From a virus: DNA of 30,696 nt. The position numbers and the translations under genes are program-made. Positions 15,457 through 24,357 of the stretch are shown piece after piece. Under the pieces are notes generated by a model. It was not told the DNA's origin and did not search any database. It saw only the letters and a program-made list of their open reading frames with translations. Within the stretch, counting starts at the first letter, position 1, and every line of letters starts with the position of its first letter. Location of the stretch: positions 1 through 30,696 of the IMG/VR virus record IMGVR_UViG_3300045135_000497. One strand, written 5' to 3'.

Positions 15457-16428
15457 ATGGCAAGTATTAAATATTTGGTTGACTTAGACCTTGGACAGAA
15501 TGAGTTGCAGAATGCGGTATTGCAGACTGTTGCTGGACCTACTGGTGGGGTTGCAGGTCAAATTGTTTACGACACCGCAGCAGGTGCAGTAAAAGTAAGT
15601 GATGGTTCGGACTTTATCCGTGTTGGATTAACGGCTGATGGTGAGACTATTACTGATGCAAGTGGTACTATTAGTGTGGGTACAATCTCTATCAGCAATG
15701 TACAAGGTCTTGCTTCTCAGTTAAACAACAAAGTTGATGACTCACAAGTATTGACTGATGTACCAGCAAACGCATTGTTTACCGATGAGGATGTAAGTAC
15801 AGGTAATCTATACGATAGACTTACTCAAATCTCAGCAATGGTTCTTGGTGATGGTACAGGCTCAATTACCGTTAATGGTGACTTTAATGTTGTAGGTAAC
15901 ACTACTACACTTGAGACTGCTAACTTGGTTGTTGAGGATAACATCATCACTCTTAACTCTACGGCAACAACGGCTGCATTAGATGCAGGTATTGAGGTTA
16001 ACCGTGGTAGTGGTAACGGAGTCCCTGCGTTGAAGTGGAACGAGACTGCTGATCGTTGGCAGTTTAGTAATGATGGAACTAACTACTATAACATCCCTCT
16101 ACCATCTCAGTATGCAGCAGGTGATATTACTGCGGTAGTTGCAGGTGACGGTCTTGGAGGTGGTGCTACAAGCGGTAGTGCGACTTTGACCAATGCCTAC
16201 AATCGTGTTTTACAACAAGTCGAAGGTACAGGTGCTTACGAAATTTTTGGAGGTCAAATCTTTGGTGCATTTGTTCCAGAAAGCATTGAGGTTGTAGTAA
16301 AAGAAATTGTTGGTAACACTTTTGTTCAAGTGATTACAGATGTGATCGTTGATATGGATGCTGCCGCAGTTAAGGTTTTCCTTCCTGTTGGGCAATACTT
16401 TGTATCGTTTAGCGGTATCCGTGCCTAA
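15457..16428 (+). CDS. Tail fibre-like structural protein
   Basis: 323 residues, beta-rich. Key phrases are NGDFNVVGNTTTLETANLVV and VEDNIITLNS, then AGIEVNRGSGN and LKWNETADRWQFSNDG, a module found repeatedly in phage tail fibre proteins. The 3'-flank carries a TTGTAAATTA motif and a GGGGAGGG terminator, like the capsid and tube genes, which suggests high expression. The preceding A/T-rich AATAAATAAATAAAATG serves as the start context. Confidence 0.75.
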   Translation: MASIKYLVDLDLGQNELQNAVLQTVAGPTGGVAGQIVYDTAAGAVKVSDGSDFIRVGLTADGETITDASGTISVGTISISNVQGLASQLNNKVDDSQVLTDVPANALFTDEDVSTGNLYDRLTQISAMVLGDGTGSITVNGDFNVVGNTTTLETANLVVEDNIITLNSTATTAALDAGIEVNRGSGNGVPALKWNETADRWQFSNDGTNYYNIPLPSQYAAGDITAVVAGDGLGGGATSGSATLTNAYNRVLQQVEGTGAYEIFGGQIFGAFVPESIEVVVKEIVGNTFVQVITDVIVDMDAAAVKVFLPVGQYFVSFSGIRA

Positions 16429-16432
16429 TAAT

Positions 16433-16444
16433 TTGTAAATTAGT
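16433..16444 (+). promoter_or_regulatory. TTGTAAATTA motif, copy 5
   Basis: TTGTAAATTAGT lies a few bases after the stop of the 323-residue fibre-like gene and just before the next terminator, 53 nt before the large fibre's ATG. Confidence 0.45.
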
Positions 16445-16450
16445 AATAGA

Positions 16451-16478
16451 AGGGGGAGGGTTGATCCCTCCCCTTTTT
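16451..16478 (+). terminator. Terminator before large fibre gene
   Basis: GGGGAGGG (16453-16460) pairs perfectly with CCCTCCCC (16466-16473) around TTGAT, followed by TTTTT (16474-16478). It is nearly identical to the hairpins after the capsid and tube genes. Confidence 0.85.
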
Positions 16479-16497
16479 GTTAATCAAAAAAGATTTT

Positions 16498-19400
16498 ATG
16501 GCTGTTAAGTTTCTCAATGGTATTGATGTAGATGGTTCAATGAACATCGCTGCATCCGATGTCCCTAATTTAGATGCTTCTAAAATTACAAGCGGTACTC
16601 TTTCTGCTGATCGCATTCCTAACCTTAGTGGTGTGTACCAACCTGCAGGAGACTACCTTACTTTAGAAACTGCCAATACAACTTTTCAGCCACTTGGGAA
16701 TTACTTAACAAGTGTCCCTTCCGAGTATCTAACTCAAACCGAGGGTGATGCTCGTTATTTGCAAAGTTTACCTTCGCATAATCACGATGGAAGATACCTT
16801 AGAACAGGTGTTACATTAGGAAACTTTTCCGAAGTAGATGCTATAGAAGATGACAGAGTTGTAGGTTTAACAAATTATGATACTGCACCATTTGCGAATC
16901 ATAATATTGTAGCCACATTTATTAATCATGCCTCTGGAGGAAGAAGAGCGCAATTGTTTTTTGGGGATACTCCAAATGCAGGTGCTTGGTTTAGATTAAG
17001 ACAAGGAACTGGAGTTCAACACGATTGGTATAAAATTTGGAACTCCTTTGACTTTACATCCACCAATATTTCTAATTGGAATACTGCTTACGGATGGGGT
17101 AATCACGCTTCAGCAGGATACCTAACCTCACTACCTTCACACAACCACGACACATTATACGATGCTATCGGCTCTGCTAATGCAGTAGGTCAAGCATTGA
17201 ATGAGCGCATTGACACAGAAGTATTTGATGCTATCGCTTCGGTTCAAGCAACAGCCGATGCTGCACTACCCAAAAGCGGTGGTACTTTATATAAACAAAC
17301 AAATACAGCAGGTACATCCGGAACAACTTTCTTAACAGTACACAATAATGTAGGTGGTGATATTAGTCAGCAGCAGTCTTTTGTAGACTTTATGTTTACC
17401 GATACTAATGCTAACTTTACTCCACAAGTAAGAATAGGAGCGCAAGTAGGTAGAAACGCTGACGCTAACGCAATCTCCAAAGAAGGAGCAGGAGCATTCG
17501 TAGTTTACACAGGCGATGGTACTGATGAAAGCGGTAACGGTGCTTTGAGTGAGGCAATGAGAATTGGCTTTGATAATAAGTTATATGTTCAAGGTGAAAT
17601 TCAAGCGAGTGGTTATAATAAAACAAATTGGGATACAGCGTATGGATGGGGCAACCATGCTTCTGCTGGGTACTTGACATCTATCCCATCAACATATGCT
17701 ACCGATGCGGAGGTAAACACAGCCGTAGGTGCTGTTGATGCTCGTATAGACAACGAAGTTTTCCCTGCTATAAATGATTTAGGAAATGCAATCCCTACAA
17801 ATAACAATCAACTTACTAACGGTGCAGGATACGCAACTACATCATATGTAAACACAGCCGTATCAAACCTTGTAGCCTCTGCACCTGCAACATTAGACAC
17901 ACTCAACGAACTTGCTGCTGCATTAGGTGACGATGCAAACTTTAGCACAACTGTAGCAAACAATATTGGTGCTATTGATACTCGTATTAACGATGAGGTC
18001 ATTCCTTATATTGACAGCGTAGCCGGAGATGCTGCCAAAGGCGTAACTGCTTACGGATGGGGAAACCATGCGAGTGCAGGATATTTGACTTCGCTTCCTT
18101 CGCACACACACAATAAGATTGTCGAAAACGATGCCATAACATACGGACAAGGTTCTTTACAGTGGACTGATGTAAGTGGGCTTGGAGGAACTGGATATGC
18201 TGGTAGCACTCTTGCAAATCCATTTAATGATTGGCATCATCATATCTTAATGAACCATGCTAACAGTTCTGGATACTATGTTGACATGGCTTACTCTTTC
18301 CATAACGATAGAGTACACTTTAGAAGAAAAGCAGGTGGCGGTGATTCAAACCTTGGTACATGGAGAGAGTTTTGGCATACTGGCAATTTATCTAAATCAG
18401 AGTTTGATAGCGCAGGTTCTTCCGCAGCAGTTTCTACTGCCTTAAACGAGAGAATTGACACAGAGGTATTTGGTGCTATAGGGGATGTTGCAGGAACCAT
18501 TCCAACCAACAATAACCAACTTACTAACGGAGCAGGATACATTACATCTGCTGATGGAGGTAATGCCGATACTGTAGATGGATACCAAGCATCTCAACTT
18601 TGGAGAAGAACTGGAGCAACTAATGCAACCGTAGGTGGTGGATGGGTAACAGTTGCTCACGCAGGTCAAGGTGGAAGATGGTCTGGAGAAGTTATTGTTA
18701 CGGATGGAGAAAGTGGTGACCACTCATTCATTCGTATACACTGGATGCGTAGTTACCAAGATTCAAATTTTACCGTACTAAATTGTGGTGGACACGCAAA
18801 CAGAATTACTGGCGCAAGGGTATTGTACCAAACATCCGACAGTACATACGGATGGAAATACCTACAAGTATATGTAACAACATCTTCAAATTATTATGTT
18901 CGAATAACACAAGAAGGTGACACGCCAAACTTTAGCACTATTACAGCCGTTACTCCTGTAGTAGAAAATACTAAGAGTGGATATGCTGTTCACGGAAGTG
19001 AACTAACAGGGCTTGAAAACGCATCATTGGCCGCAGAAGAAGGCATTAAAGTTGGAGGTACTGTTTACACAAATTCACACGGAGATTCTTCTCAATGGAA
19101 CACCGCCTACGGTTGGGGTGACCATTCTGCCGCAGGGTACTTAACTTCTCTGCCATCTCATAATCACGATACATTATACGATTCATTAGGTTCTGCAAAT
19201 GCAGTTGCTACTGCCCTAAACGAAAGAATAGACACGGAGGTATTCGATGCTATTGCAACTGTAGATGGCAATATACCGACTAACAATAATCAACTTACTA
19301 ACGGTGCAGGATACATAACAGCAGTACCATCTTCCTTTACTACAACAAATATAACAGCAACAGGTTATATTAAAGGTGGTGGTCAGCAACTTGTATTGAG

Positions 19401-20592
19401 TGCAGGTGAGGCTCAAAACTATGCTACTGGGCAAACTGCCGAGTACATCTACATGAACGCAGAGCAGGGCCTTGAAATCAATTCCGATACAGGCAACTGG
19501 GCAGGTGGATGGGCTGCAAGAAAAACAGCATATCTAAGAGGTGATCAGTTAACTCTTGATGGAGAGACACTCACTAAAACCAATATTCAAAACTTTAAGA
19601 CTGCATATGGTTGGGGTAACCACGCAAGTGCAGGATACCTAACATCTATTCCTTCTACCTATGCAACTGATGCTGAGGTAGGCACAGCCGTAGGTGTTGT
19701 TGATGCTCGTATTAATGACGAGGTTATTCCTTATATAGATGTCGTAGCCGCAGATGCTTCTAAAGGTGCAGTTGCTCATGGATGGGGTGACCATTCTGCG
19801 GCAGGATATTTAACCTCTCTTCCTGCACATAACCACGATGGTTCATATGACCCTATTGGATCAGCAGATGCGGTAGCATTGCAAGTAAATACAAGAATTG
19901 ACCAAGAAGTTATTCCTTCAATTCCTACCAACAACAATCAGTTGCTTAATGGTGCAGGTTATATTACCGCAGTACCATCTTCTTTTAGCACAAACTCCAT
20001 AACAATAGGAAATGGCGTAACACTTAGCGAGTCTACTGATCGTGCTGATTTGTTAATGATTAAGAGTTCTACTTCTACTTGGGGTGGTCTTCAAATATCT
20101 AACACATCAAATGAGATTATATTCTCTATGATGGGAGATGGAACTACAGGTGGTATCTATGATGACCAAAACAGCGATTGGTTAATTCAATGGACTGAAA
20201 ACGCAGGTGTTAGATTATATCACAACGCAGGTGAAAAATTAACAACTACCTCAACAGGTGTATCTATTACAGGTGCTTTAGTAGCAAGTGGAGATGTTAC
20301 CGCATTCTCCGATGCTCGTGTTAAAGAAAATGTAGAGACTATTTCTAATGCACTTGAGTCTGTTAAGCAGATGAGAGGTGTTACTTACAATAAGATAGGC
20401 GAAGAGAAGCAGTCTGTAGGTGTTATAGCGCAAGAGTTAGAAGAGGTTGTACCACAACTTGTACATACTGATGAGGAAGGTATGAAGTCTGTAGCATACG
20501 GAAATATAACTGCTGTATTGATTGAGGCTCTTAAAGAGCAACAAGCACAAATCGAAGAATTAAAAGCAAGACTTGATGGCCTTACAAAGTAG
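16498..20592 (+). CDS. Large tail fibre with C-terminal Peptidase_S74 chaperone
   Basis: 1364 residues from the ATG at 16498 (MAVKFLNG); an earlier in-frame ATG at 16477 lies in the terminator-proximal leader. The body carries six copies of an AYGWGNHASAGYLTS unit (AHGWG in the last), several followed by PSHNHD, and intervening beta and coiled regions, typical of trimeric fibre shafts. The last ~94 residues are an intramolecular chaperone domain: SDARVKEN beginning at S1271, with GVIAQELEEVVP and a final helix. S74 domains fold the trimer and then self-cleave at the Ser; the SD.R.K pattern is intact. Receptor binding is the likely role. Confidence 0.88.
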   Translation: MAVKFLNGIDVDGSMNIAASDVPNLDASKITSGTLSADRIPNLSGVYQPAGDYLTLETANTTFQPLGNYLTSVPSEYLTQTEGDARYLQSLPSHNHDGRYLRTGVTLGNFSEVDAIEDDRVVGLTNYDTAPFANHNIVATFINHASGGRRAQLFFGDTPNAGAWFRLRQGTGVQHDWYKIWNSFDFTSTNISNWNTAYGWGNHASAGYLTSLPSHNHDTLYDAIGSANAVGQALNERIDTEVFDAIASVQATADAALPKSGGTLYKQTNTAGTSGTTFLTVHNNVGGDISQQQSFVDFMFTDTNANFTPQVRIGAQVGRNADANAISKEGAGAFVVYTGDGTDESGNGALSEAMRIGFDNKLYVQGEIQASGYNKTNWDTAYGWGNHASAGYLTSIPSTYATDAEVNTAVGAVDARIDNEVFPAINDLGNAIPTNNNQLTNGAGYATTSYVNTAVSNLVASAPATLDTLNELAAALGDDANFSTTVANNIGAIDTRINDEVIPYIDSVAGDAAKGVTAYGWGNHASAGYLTSLPSHTHNKIVENDAITYGQGSLQWTDVSGLGGTGYAGSTLANPFNDWHHHILMNHANSSGYYVDMAYSFHNDRVHFRRKAGGGDSNLGTWREFWHTGNLSKSEFDSAGSSAAVSTALNERIDTEVFGAIGDVAGTIPTNNNQLTNGAGYITSADGGNADTVDGYQASQLWRRTGATNATVGGGWVTVAHAGQGGRWSGEVIVTDGESGDHSFIRIHWMRSYQDSNFTVLNCGGHANRITGARVLYQTSDSTYGWKYLQVYVTTSSNYYVRITQEGDTPNFSTITAVTPVVENTKSGYAVHGSELTGLENASLAAEEGIKVGGTVYTNSHGDSSQWNTAYGWGDHSAAGYLTSLPSHNHDTLYDSLGSANAVATALNERIDTEVFDAIATVDGNIPTNNNQLTNGAGYITAVPSSFTTTNITATGYIKGGGQQLVLSAGEAQNYATGQTAEYIYMNAEQGLEINSDTGNWAGGWAARKTAYLRGDQLTLDGETLTKTNIQNFKTAYGWGNHASAGYLTSIPSTYATDAEVGTAVGVVDARINDEVIPYIDVVAADASKGAVAHGWGDHSAAGYLTSLPAHNHDGSYDPIGSADAVALQVNTRIDQEVIPSIPTNNNQLLNGAGYITAVPSSFSTNSITIGNGVTLSESTDRADLLMIKSSTSTWGGLQISNTSNEIIFSMMGDGTTGGIYDDQNSDWLIQWTENAGVRLYHNAGEKLTTTSTGVSITGALVASGDVTAFSDARVKENVETISNALESVKQMRGVTYNKIGEEKQSVGVIAQELEEVVPQLVHTDEEGMKSVAYGNITAVLIEALKEQQAQIEELKARLDGLTK
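17077..19841 (+). repeat. Six-copy protein repeat region inside the fibre gene
   Basis: Six TAYGWGNHASAGYLTS-type units lie at about 17085, 17637, 18048, 19104, 19601 and 19778. Copies one and four share the downstream NERIDTEVFDAI segment; copies two and five share IPSTYATDAEV. The codons differ between copies although the peptide is conserved, which suggests old duplication and selection for protein sequence rather than recent slippage. Confidence 0.75.
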
Positions 20593-21457
20593 TGGTGCTA
20601 TAAGCATAGATGACATAAGAACAGAGTTGGGAACTACAACTGGTAGCCTTGCTCAACTTTCTGCTGCTGTGGGCTTTCCTGCTCCACATGCAATGTCGGA
20701 TTTCTATGGGTATACATCCGCTACTCCTAACGACCTGTATTGGGACTTTGCTGAAGATGATGGTGGAGCAAAGTTTGTTGGGGATGGAGGAGATCAGCCT
20801 GGTCCATTTTCTTTTAGTATGTTTGTAAGACCATCTTGGACTGCTGTTGATGTCAATATTATGCTATTTGAGATAAACACCGGTAGTGGTTTAAATTCCG
20901 ATAGGTTATTGCTCATCTATGACTACGGCTTTAACAGACTTGTGTTTAGATATAGAGGTGGAACTTCTAATCACCATATAAACTGGGCACTTAATGCAAA
21001 TGCAGCAGCAGGTAATATTAGTCGTTGGCACAGCACATCTACAGGTCCAGTCAATGAAAATGGATTTGCACACATAGCAGGTACATTTGACCCAACGCAA
21101 TCATTGGCTATAAATGGATTAAAATTGTATTGGAATGGAGTTGCTTTTAATACCGCTATTACACAAGCAAATGGAACTATGTCACCGTTTCCAAAAACAA
21201 ACATGTACATAAATGTTGCGTTTAACGAAACTGCAGATAGGTCTGGAGACTTTGATAATGTTGCATTTTGGTTTAATAGACTATTAACTCCTTCTGAGAT
21301 AGTGTCTCTTTATAATGATGGTAAAGGCTCTACTGCTGCTGATGCAGGGTTAACTACAGGATTAGGATTTGAGGCTACGATGGAGAGTGGTGCGTTTATA
21401 GATAACACAGGTAATTGGACTCCTACAGCAGTTGCAGGACAAGCAATACCTTATTAA
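20576..21457 (+). CDS. LamG/concanavalin-like tail adhesin
   Basis: 293 residues; the ATG at 20576 overlaps the fibre gene end by 17 nt (an in-frame TTG lies one codon earlier). The N-terminus has SGAISIDDIRTELG, a short segment common at the start of phage tail proteins, then a large jelly-roll-like domain with FSFSMFVRPSW, GFAHIAGTFD and DNVAFWFNRLLTPSEIVSLYNDG, matching the laminin-G/concanavalin lectin fold. It probably binds sugars on the host surface or acts as a tail-tip adhesin. The family call is from these motifs. Confidence 0.7.
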   Translation: MALQSSGAISIDDIRTELGTTTGSLAQLSAAVGFPAPHAMSDFYGYTSATPNDLYWDFAEDDGGAKFVGDGGDQPGPFSFSMFVRPSWTAVDVNIMLFEINTGSGLNSDRLLLIYDYGFNRLVFRYRGGTSNHHINWALNANAAAGNISRWHSTSTGPVNENGFAHIAGTFDPTQSLAINGLKLYWNGVAFNTAITQANGTMSPFPKTNMYINVAFNETADRSGDFDNVAFWFNRLLTPSEIVSLYNDGKGSTAADAGLTTGLGFEATMESGAFIDNTGNWTPTAVAGQAIPY

Positions 21458-21477
21458 TAAATATTAACATTATCAAG

Positions 21478-21524
21478 TATTATAATAATATTATATATAT
21501 TAGTACTATTAAATTATTATAATA
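21478..21524. other. AT-only inverted repeat upstream of small gene
   Basis: TATTATAATAAT (21478-21489) is the exact reverse complement of ATTATTATAATA (21513-21524), with a 23-nt A/T-rich spacer. It ends 6 bases before the ATG at 21531 and could hide that start in RNA, or be a weak terminator for the fibre genes. The 73-bp gap between genes contains only A/T-rich DNA. Confidence 0.45.
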
Positions 21525-21530
21525 ATAGGT

Positions 21531-21764
21531 ATGAAGAAGATTAGCGAAGAACAACTAAACGAGCTGAATCAATTGGTAAACACCATAAAGTTCGTAGGTA
21601 ACAAAGTAACAGAACTTTCTGTAGAAAAGTCTCGTGCAGTAGATGCGTACAAGCAACTGCAAGAAAGCCTTGAAGAAATGAAAGGTAAAATCCGTGAGGA
21701 ATTTGGAGACGTAGATATTGATTTGCAAACAGGAGAAGTTAAGGAGACACCCAAAGAAGAATAG
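21531..21764 (+). CDS. Small coiled-coil protein
   Basis: 77 residues, almost entirely a predicted coiled coil (EEQLNELNQLVNTIKFV and KQLQESLEEMKGKI), ending in DIDLQTGEVKETPKEE. Small Glu/Lys coiled-coil proteins with a DxxTGEV ending are frequent in phages; I do not know the function. It lies between the adhesin and portal modules. Confidence 0.65.
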   Translation: MKKISEEQLNELNQLVNTIKFVGNKVTELSVEKSRAVDAYKQLQESLEEMKGKIREEFGDVDIDLQTGEVKETPKEE

Positions 21765-21767
21765 TAA

Positions 21768-22112
21768 ATGAAAAGGTTAGTTAACAATACTATAAACACA
21801 TTGTCTTTTGTTAAAAGCATTAATTATGTTATTAATGACTTTGATGTTATACTGACTAAAGTAGTCGGTGATGAAGTATTGGAACTAAACAACCTTACAT
21901 CATTAAATGGGTTACCTGTTTGTAGCGACTTTATCAAATTAAACATTGATTTGTTGTCCAATAACTTAGAGGGTGGGGAATATTACCTCACCCTCGTTAA
22001 TGGAAATACCGAAACATCTTATCTATGTTTGGTAGAAACGCATCAAAATTCTAACGGAAGTACATCTGTAGATGAGGTTTACGGAGATACAGTTAAGTTC
22101 TCTCCTTATTAA
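21768..22112 (+). CDS. Unknown 114-residue protein
   Basis: Not recognised. It is beta-rich with a short hydrophobic N-terminus and a GGEYYLTLVNG strand pair followed by TSYLCLVETH. It starts 3 bases after the coiled-coil gene stop, so the two are probably cotranscribed. The TTGTAGATTATA motif copy follows its stop. A virion or head-proximal role is possible from its place before the portal. Confidence 0.6.
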   Translation: MKRLVNNTINTLSFVKSINYVINDFDVILTKVVGDEVLELNNLTSLNGLPVCSDFIKLNIDLLSNNLEGGEYYLTLVNGNTETSYLCLVETHQNSNGSTSVDEVYGDTVKFSPY

Positions 22113-22114
22113 TA

Positions 22115-22126
22115 TTGTAGATTATA
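22115..22126 (+). promoter_or_regulatory. TTGTAAATTA motif, copy 6 (variant TTGTAGATTA)
   Basis: TTGTAGATTATA ends 3 nt before the portal ATG. It differs from the common form by A to G at position 6 and matches the TATA ending of copy 1. Confidence 0.35.
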
Positions 22127-22129
22127 GTA

Positions 22130-23371
22130 ATGGGATTATTAGATAACATAACAGAATTTTTTGCATCTGTAACAAACGTTCAAGCTACAGAGGCTACTGT
22201 GTCTACCAACGAACTTGAAAACTCAATTGTAGACCTAAATGGTCGCTACAAATTGGGGCATACACTAGAAGGGGATTACATTAAGTTTGGTGTAAACGAT
22301 GACTTCCCAGTGATTTTAGAAAAGATGCTAAGACAATCTCCAGTACACTCTGGCATCTTGACCAAGAAAGCAAAGATGATTGCTGGTAACGACATCAGCT
22401 TTAATGCAGATTTCTTGAGTACTAAGAAAGCACAGCAAGAGCTGCGTGTCTTTTTAAATAATTGTGCTGGTGCCAATAAAGGAATGTACGATGTAATTCT
22501 ACACGCTGCATTTCAATACGAATCAAAAGGTGCTGCTGCGTTCTACATCCGTTGGAACAGAGGCAAGACAAAAATCCTAGAGCTAAAGTCTCTAGATGTT
22601 AAAGGCGTTAGAGCTGCCGAGCCTAACGAAAAAGGAGATGTAACCCATTACATTATCCGTAGATCATTTGGATATGGTGCAAACTCTGTGCAACACAATG
22701 AGCCTAAAAGGGTAAAAGCGTTTGACAAGTTTGACAAAAACGGCACAGAAGCTGTACTATACATACCCAACCCATATAGTGGCAATCCATACTATGGTGT
22801 GCCTAATTACATTTCTGCATTTCACTATATAGAATCTGACTTTGCCTTTGGTAAGCACATTAAAAACTCTGCTGAGAATGGATTCTCGCCAAAGGTTCTT
22901 GCTACATTCATTGGTCGCAACATGTCTAATGAGCAGAAAGCCGCTGAATACAAAAACTTTAAGCAATCTTTTATTGGCCCTCAAGCGGATAACTTCGTAG
23001 TATCTTGGGTTAAAAAGGAAGAGGATGCACCTAAGTTTACTCCGTTAGATATCTCTAACTTAGATAAAACTGTAGATGTCCTCTCACGCTTAAACGATGC
23101 TAAAATTCTTACTGCTCATAATATTACTAGCCCTACTCTATTTGGCGTTATGGTTAGTGGTAAGCTTGGCGGAACCGGGAATGAACTTGTTACCGCATAC
23201 CAAATTTTTAGAGCTACTGAAACGTTACCTAACAGGGAGATTATCCTAAATGGTATAAACAGAATCTTATCTACTGTAAAGTACGATCAGATGCAGCTCG
23301 GTATTGTTGAAGAAGAGATTAACCTTGAAAGCATCAAGGGTGCTAACACAGAAGATATAGCAAATGGTTAA
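22130..23371 (+). CDS. Portal protein
   Basis: 413 residues, a little short for a portal but with the usual layout. The N-terminal part (YKLGHTLEGDYIKFGVNDDFP) leads to MLRQSPVHSGILTKKAKMIAGNDISF, a helical stem region, a middle crown-like part and a C-terminal LVTAYQIFRATETLPNREI helix. Portals form the dodecameric DNA gate at one capsid vertex. The unusual feature is its position about 22 kb downstream of terL, after the fibres, instead of directly next to it. The next gene overlaps by 8 nt. Confidence 0.8.
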   Translation: MGLLDNITEFFASVTNVQATEATVSTNELENSIVDLNGRYKLGHTLEGDYIKFGVNDDFPVILEKMLRQSPVHSGILTKKAKMIAGNDISFNADFLSTKKAQQELRVFLNNCAGANKGMYDVILHAAFQYESKGAAAFYIRWNRGKTKILELKSLDVKGVRAAEPNEKGDVTHYIIRRSFGYGANSVQHNEPKRVKAFDKFDKNGTEAVLYIPNPYSGNPYYGVPNYISAFHYIESDFAFGKHIKNSAENGFSPKVLATFIGRNMSNEQKAAEYKNFKQSFIGPQADNFVVSWVKKEEDAPKFTPLDISNLDKTVDVLSRLNDAKILTAHNITSPTLFGVMVSGKLGGTGNELVTAYQIFRATETLPNREIILNGINRILSTVKYDQMQLGIVEEEINLESIKGANTEDIANG

Positions 23372-23885
23372 GGTAATTTTTATAGATGACAACTACTTGT
23401 ACCAAAACTTCCCTCTGCCAAAGAGATTGGATCGTGCTGCCTTGTTGTCTCTTATTCAACTAGAACAATACACTTCTATTCAAGACCTATTAGGTACTTG
23501 TCTTTACGAACACATTGAAGATGGTGTAGACCAGCAAACATTAACTGCTGATGAGATTGCACTATTCAAACTTATTAAGTACACACTTGCTATGTACGCT
23601 GCAAAAGCAGCTATTACTCTTTTGAGAACACAAGCAGCAAACACTAAGCAAGAAGAAGGTGTCCGTGATCAGTATGTTATTGATGCACTTGCTACACAAA
23701 TTGATAGTAAGGTGGGATACATCAATCAACGAATTGCTGATTTCGTAAAAAATACAGCTGCTATTAAGGCTATTGCCACAGCTGATGGATGCACAGGAGA
23801 TTTGTTTAATGAGCTTGAAGTATATAACAGTTCTGTATACTATCCGTCTACTGGTTTAATTGATGATAATTGCGAAGACCTATGA
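23364..23885 (+). CDS. Putative head-tail connector protein
   Basis: 173 residues, largely helical, translated from within the portal stop codon region (ATGGTTAA). This size, helical character and position directly after the portal suit a connector/adaptor. I recall a similar family in Bacteroidota phages (DUF6712-type), but could not confirm it. The stop is within the next gene's start (ATGATG). Confidence 0.55.
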   Translation: MVKVIFIDDNYLYQNFPLPKRLDRAALLSLIQLEQYTSIQDLLGTCLYEHIEDGVDQQTLTADEIALFKLIKYTLAMYAAKAAITLLRTQAANTKQEEGVRDQYVIDALATQIDSKVGYINQRIADFVKNTAAIKAIATADGCTGDLFNELEVYNSSVYYPSTGLIDDNCEDL

Positions 23886-24346
23886 TGCTAACTAAAAACC
23901 TTTCACTTGCAGAAGTGATTAAATCTGCTACTGCTATTAAGTTTGGACTAAAGAATGAGCCAAACGAGCAGCAACTAGCAAACCTTGTGGCTATTGCAGA
24001 GAACGTGTTTCAGCCTGTAAGAGAATACTTCGGTGTTCCCATTATGGTAACTAGCGGATTTCGTGGACAAGCTCTCAATGATATCATTCACGGAAGTCCT
24101 TCATCACAGCATTGCAAGGGTCAAGCTTTAGACCTGGATGCAGACTACTTTGGAAAGATTACTAATGCAGAAATCTTCCACTACATTAAAGACCACTTGG
24201 ACTACGATCAACTGATTTGGGAGTTTGGTAATGATGATGAACCAGCCTGGGTTCACGTTAGCTATGTTTCTGAGGAAGAGAATAGAAAGGAAACTTTAAA
24301 AGCATTTAAAGGTCATAATAATATCACAAAATACAAACACTTTTAA
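23882..24346 (+). CDS. M15-type peptidase endolysin
   Basis: 154 residues from the ATG at 23882 (ATGA overlap with the connector stop; a TTG at 23870 is less likely). The M15 zinc site is intact: H77 and D84 in SQHCKGQALDLD, E114 in LIWEFG and H125 in WVHVSY. Such enzymes cut peptidoglycan peptide cross-links (D-Ala/L-Ala peptidases), so this is the probable endolysin. There is no signal peptide, so release needs a holin; two candidates lie close by on opposite strands. Confidence 0.88.
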   Translation: MMLTKNLSLAEVIKSATAIKFGLKNEPNEQQLANLVAIAENVFQPVREYFGVPIMVTSGFRGQALNDIIHGSPSSQHCKGQALDLDADYFGKITNAEIFHYIKDHLDYDQLIWEFGNDDEPAWVHVSYVSEEENRKETLKAFKGHNNITKYKHF

Positions 24347-24357
24347 CAACATAGGAA

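Noticed and set aside
17077-19841. CRISPR-like periodic repeats in the fibre gene
   Set aside because: The repeats are coding, unevenly spaced and differ in codons; no array or cas genes are present.
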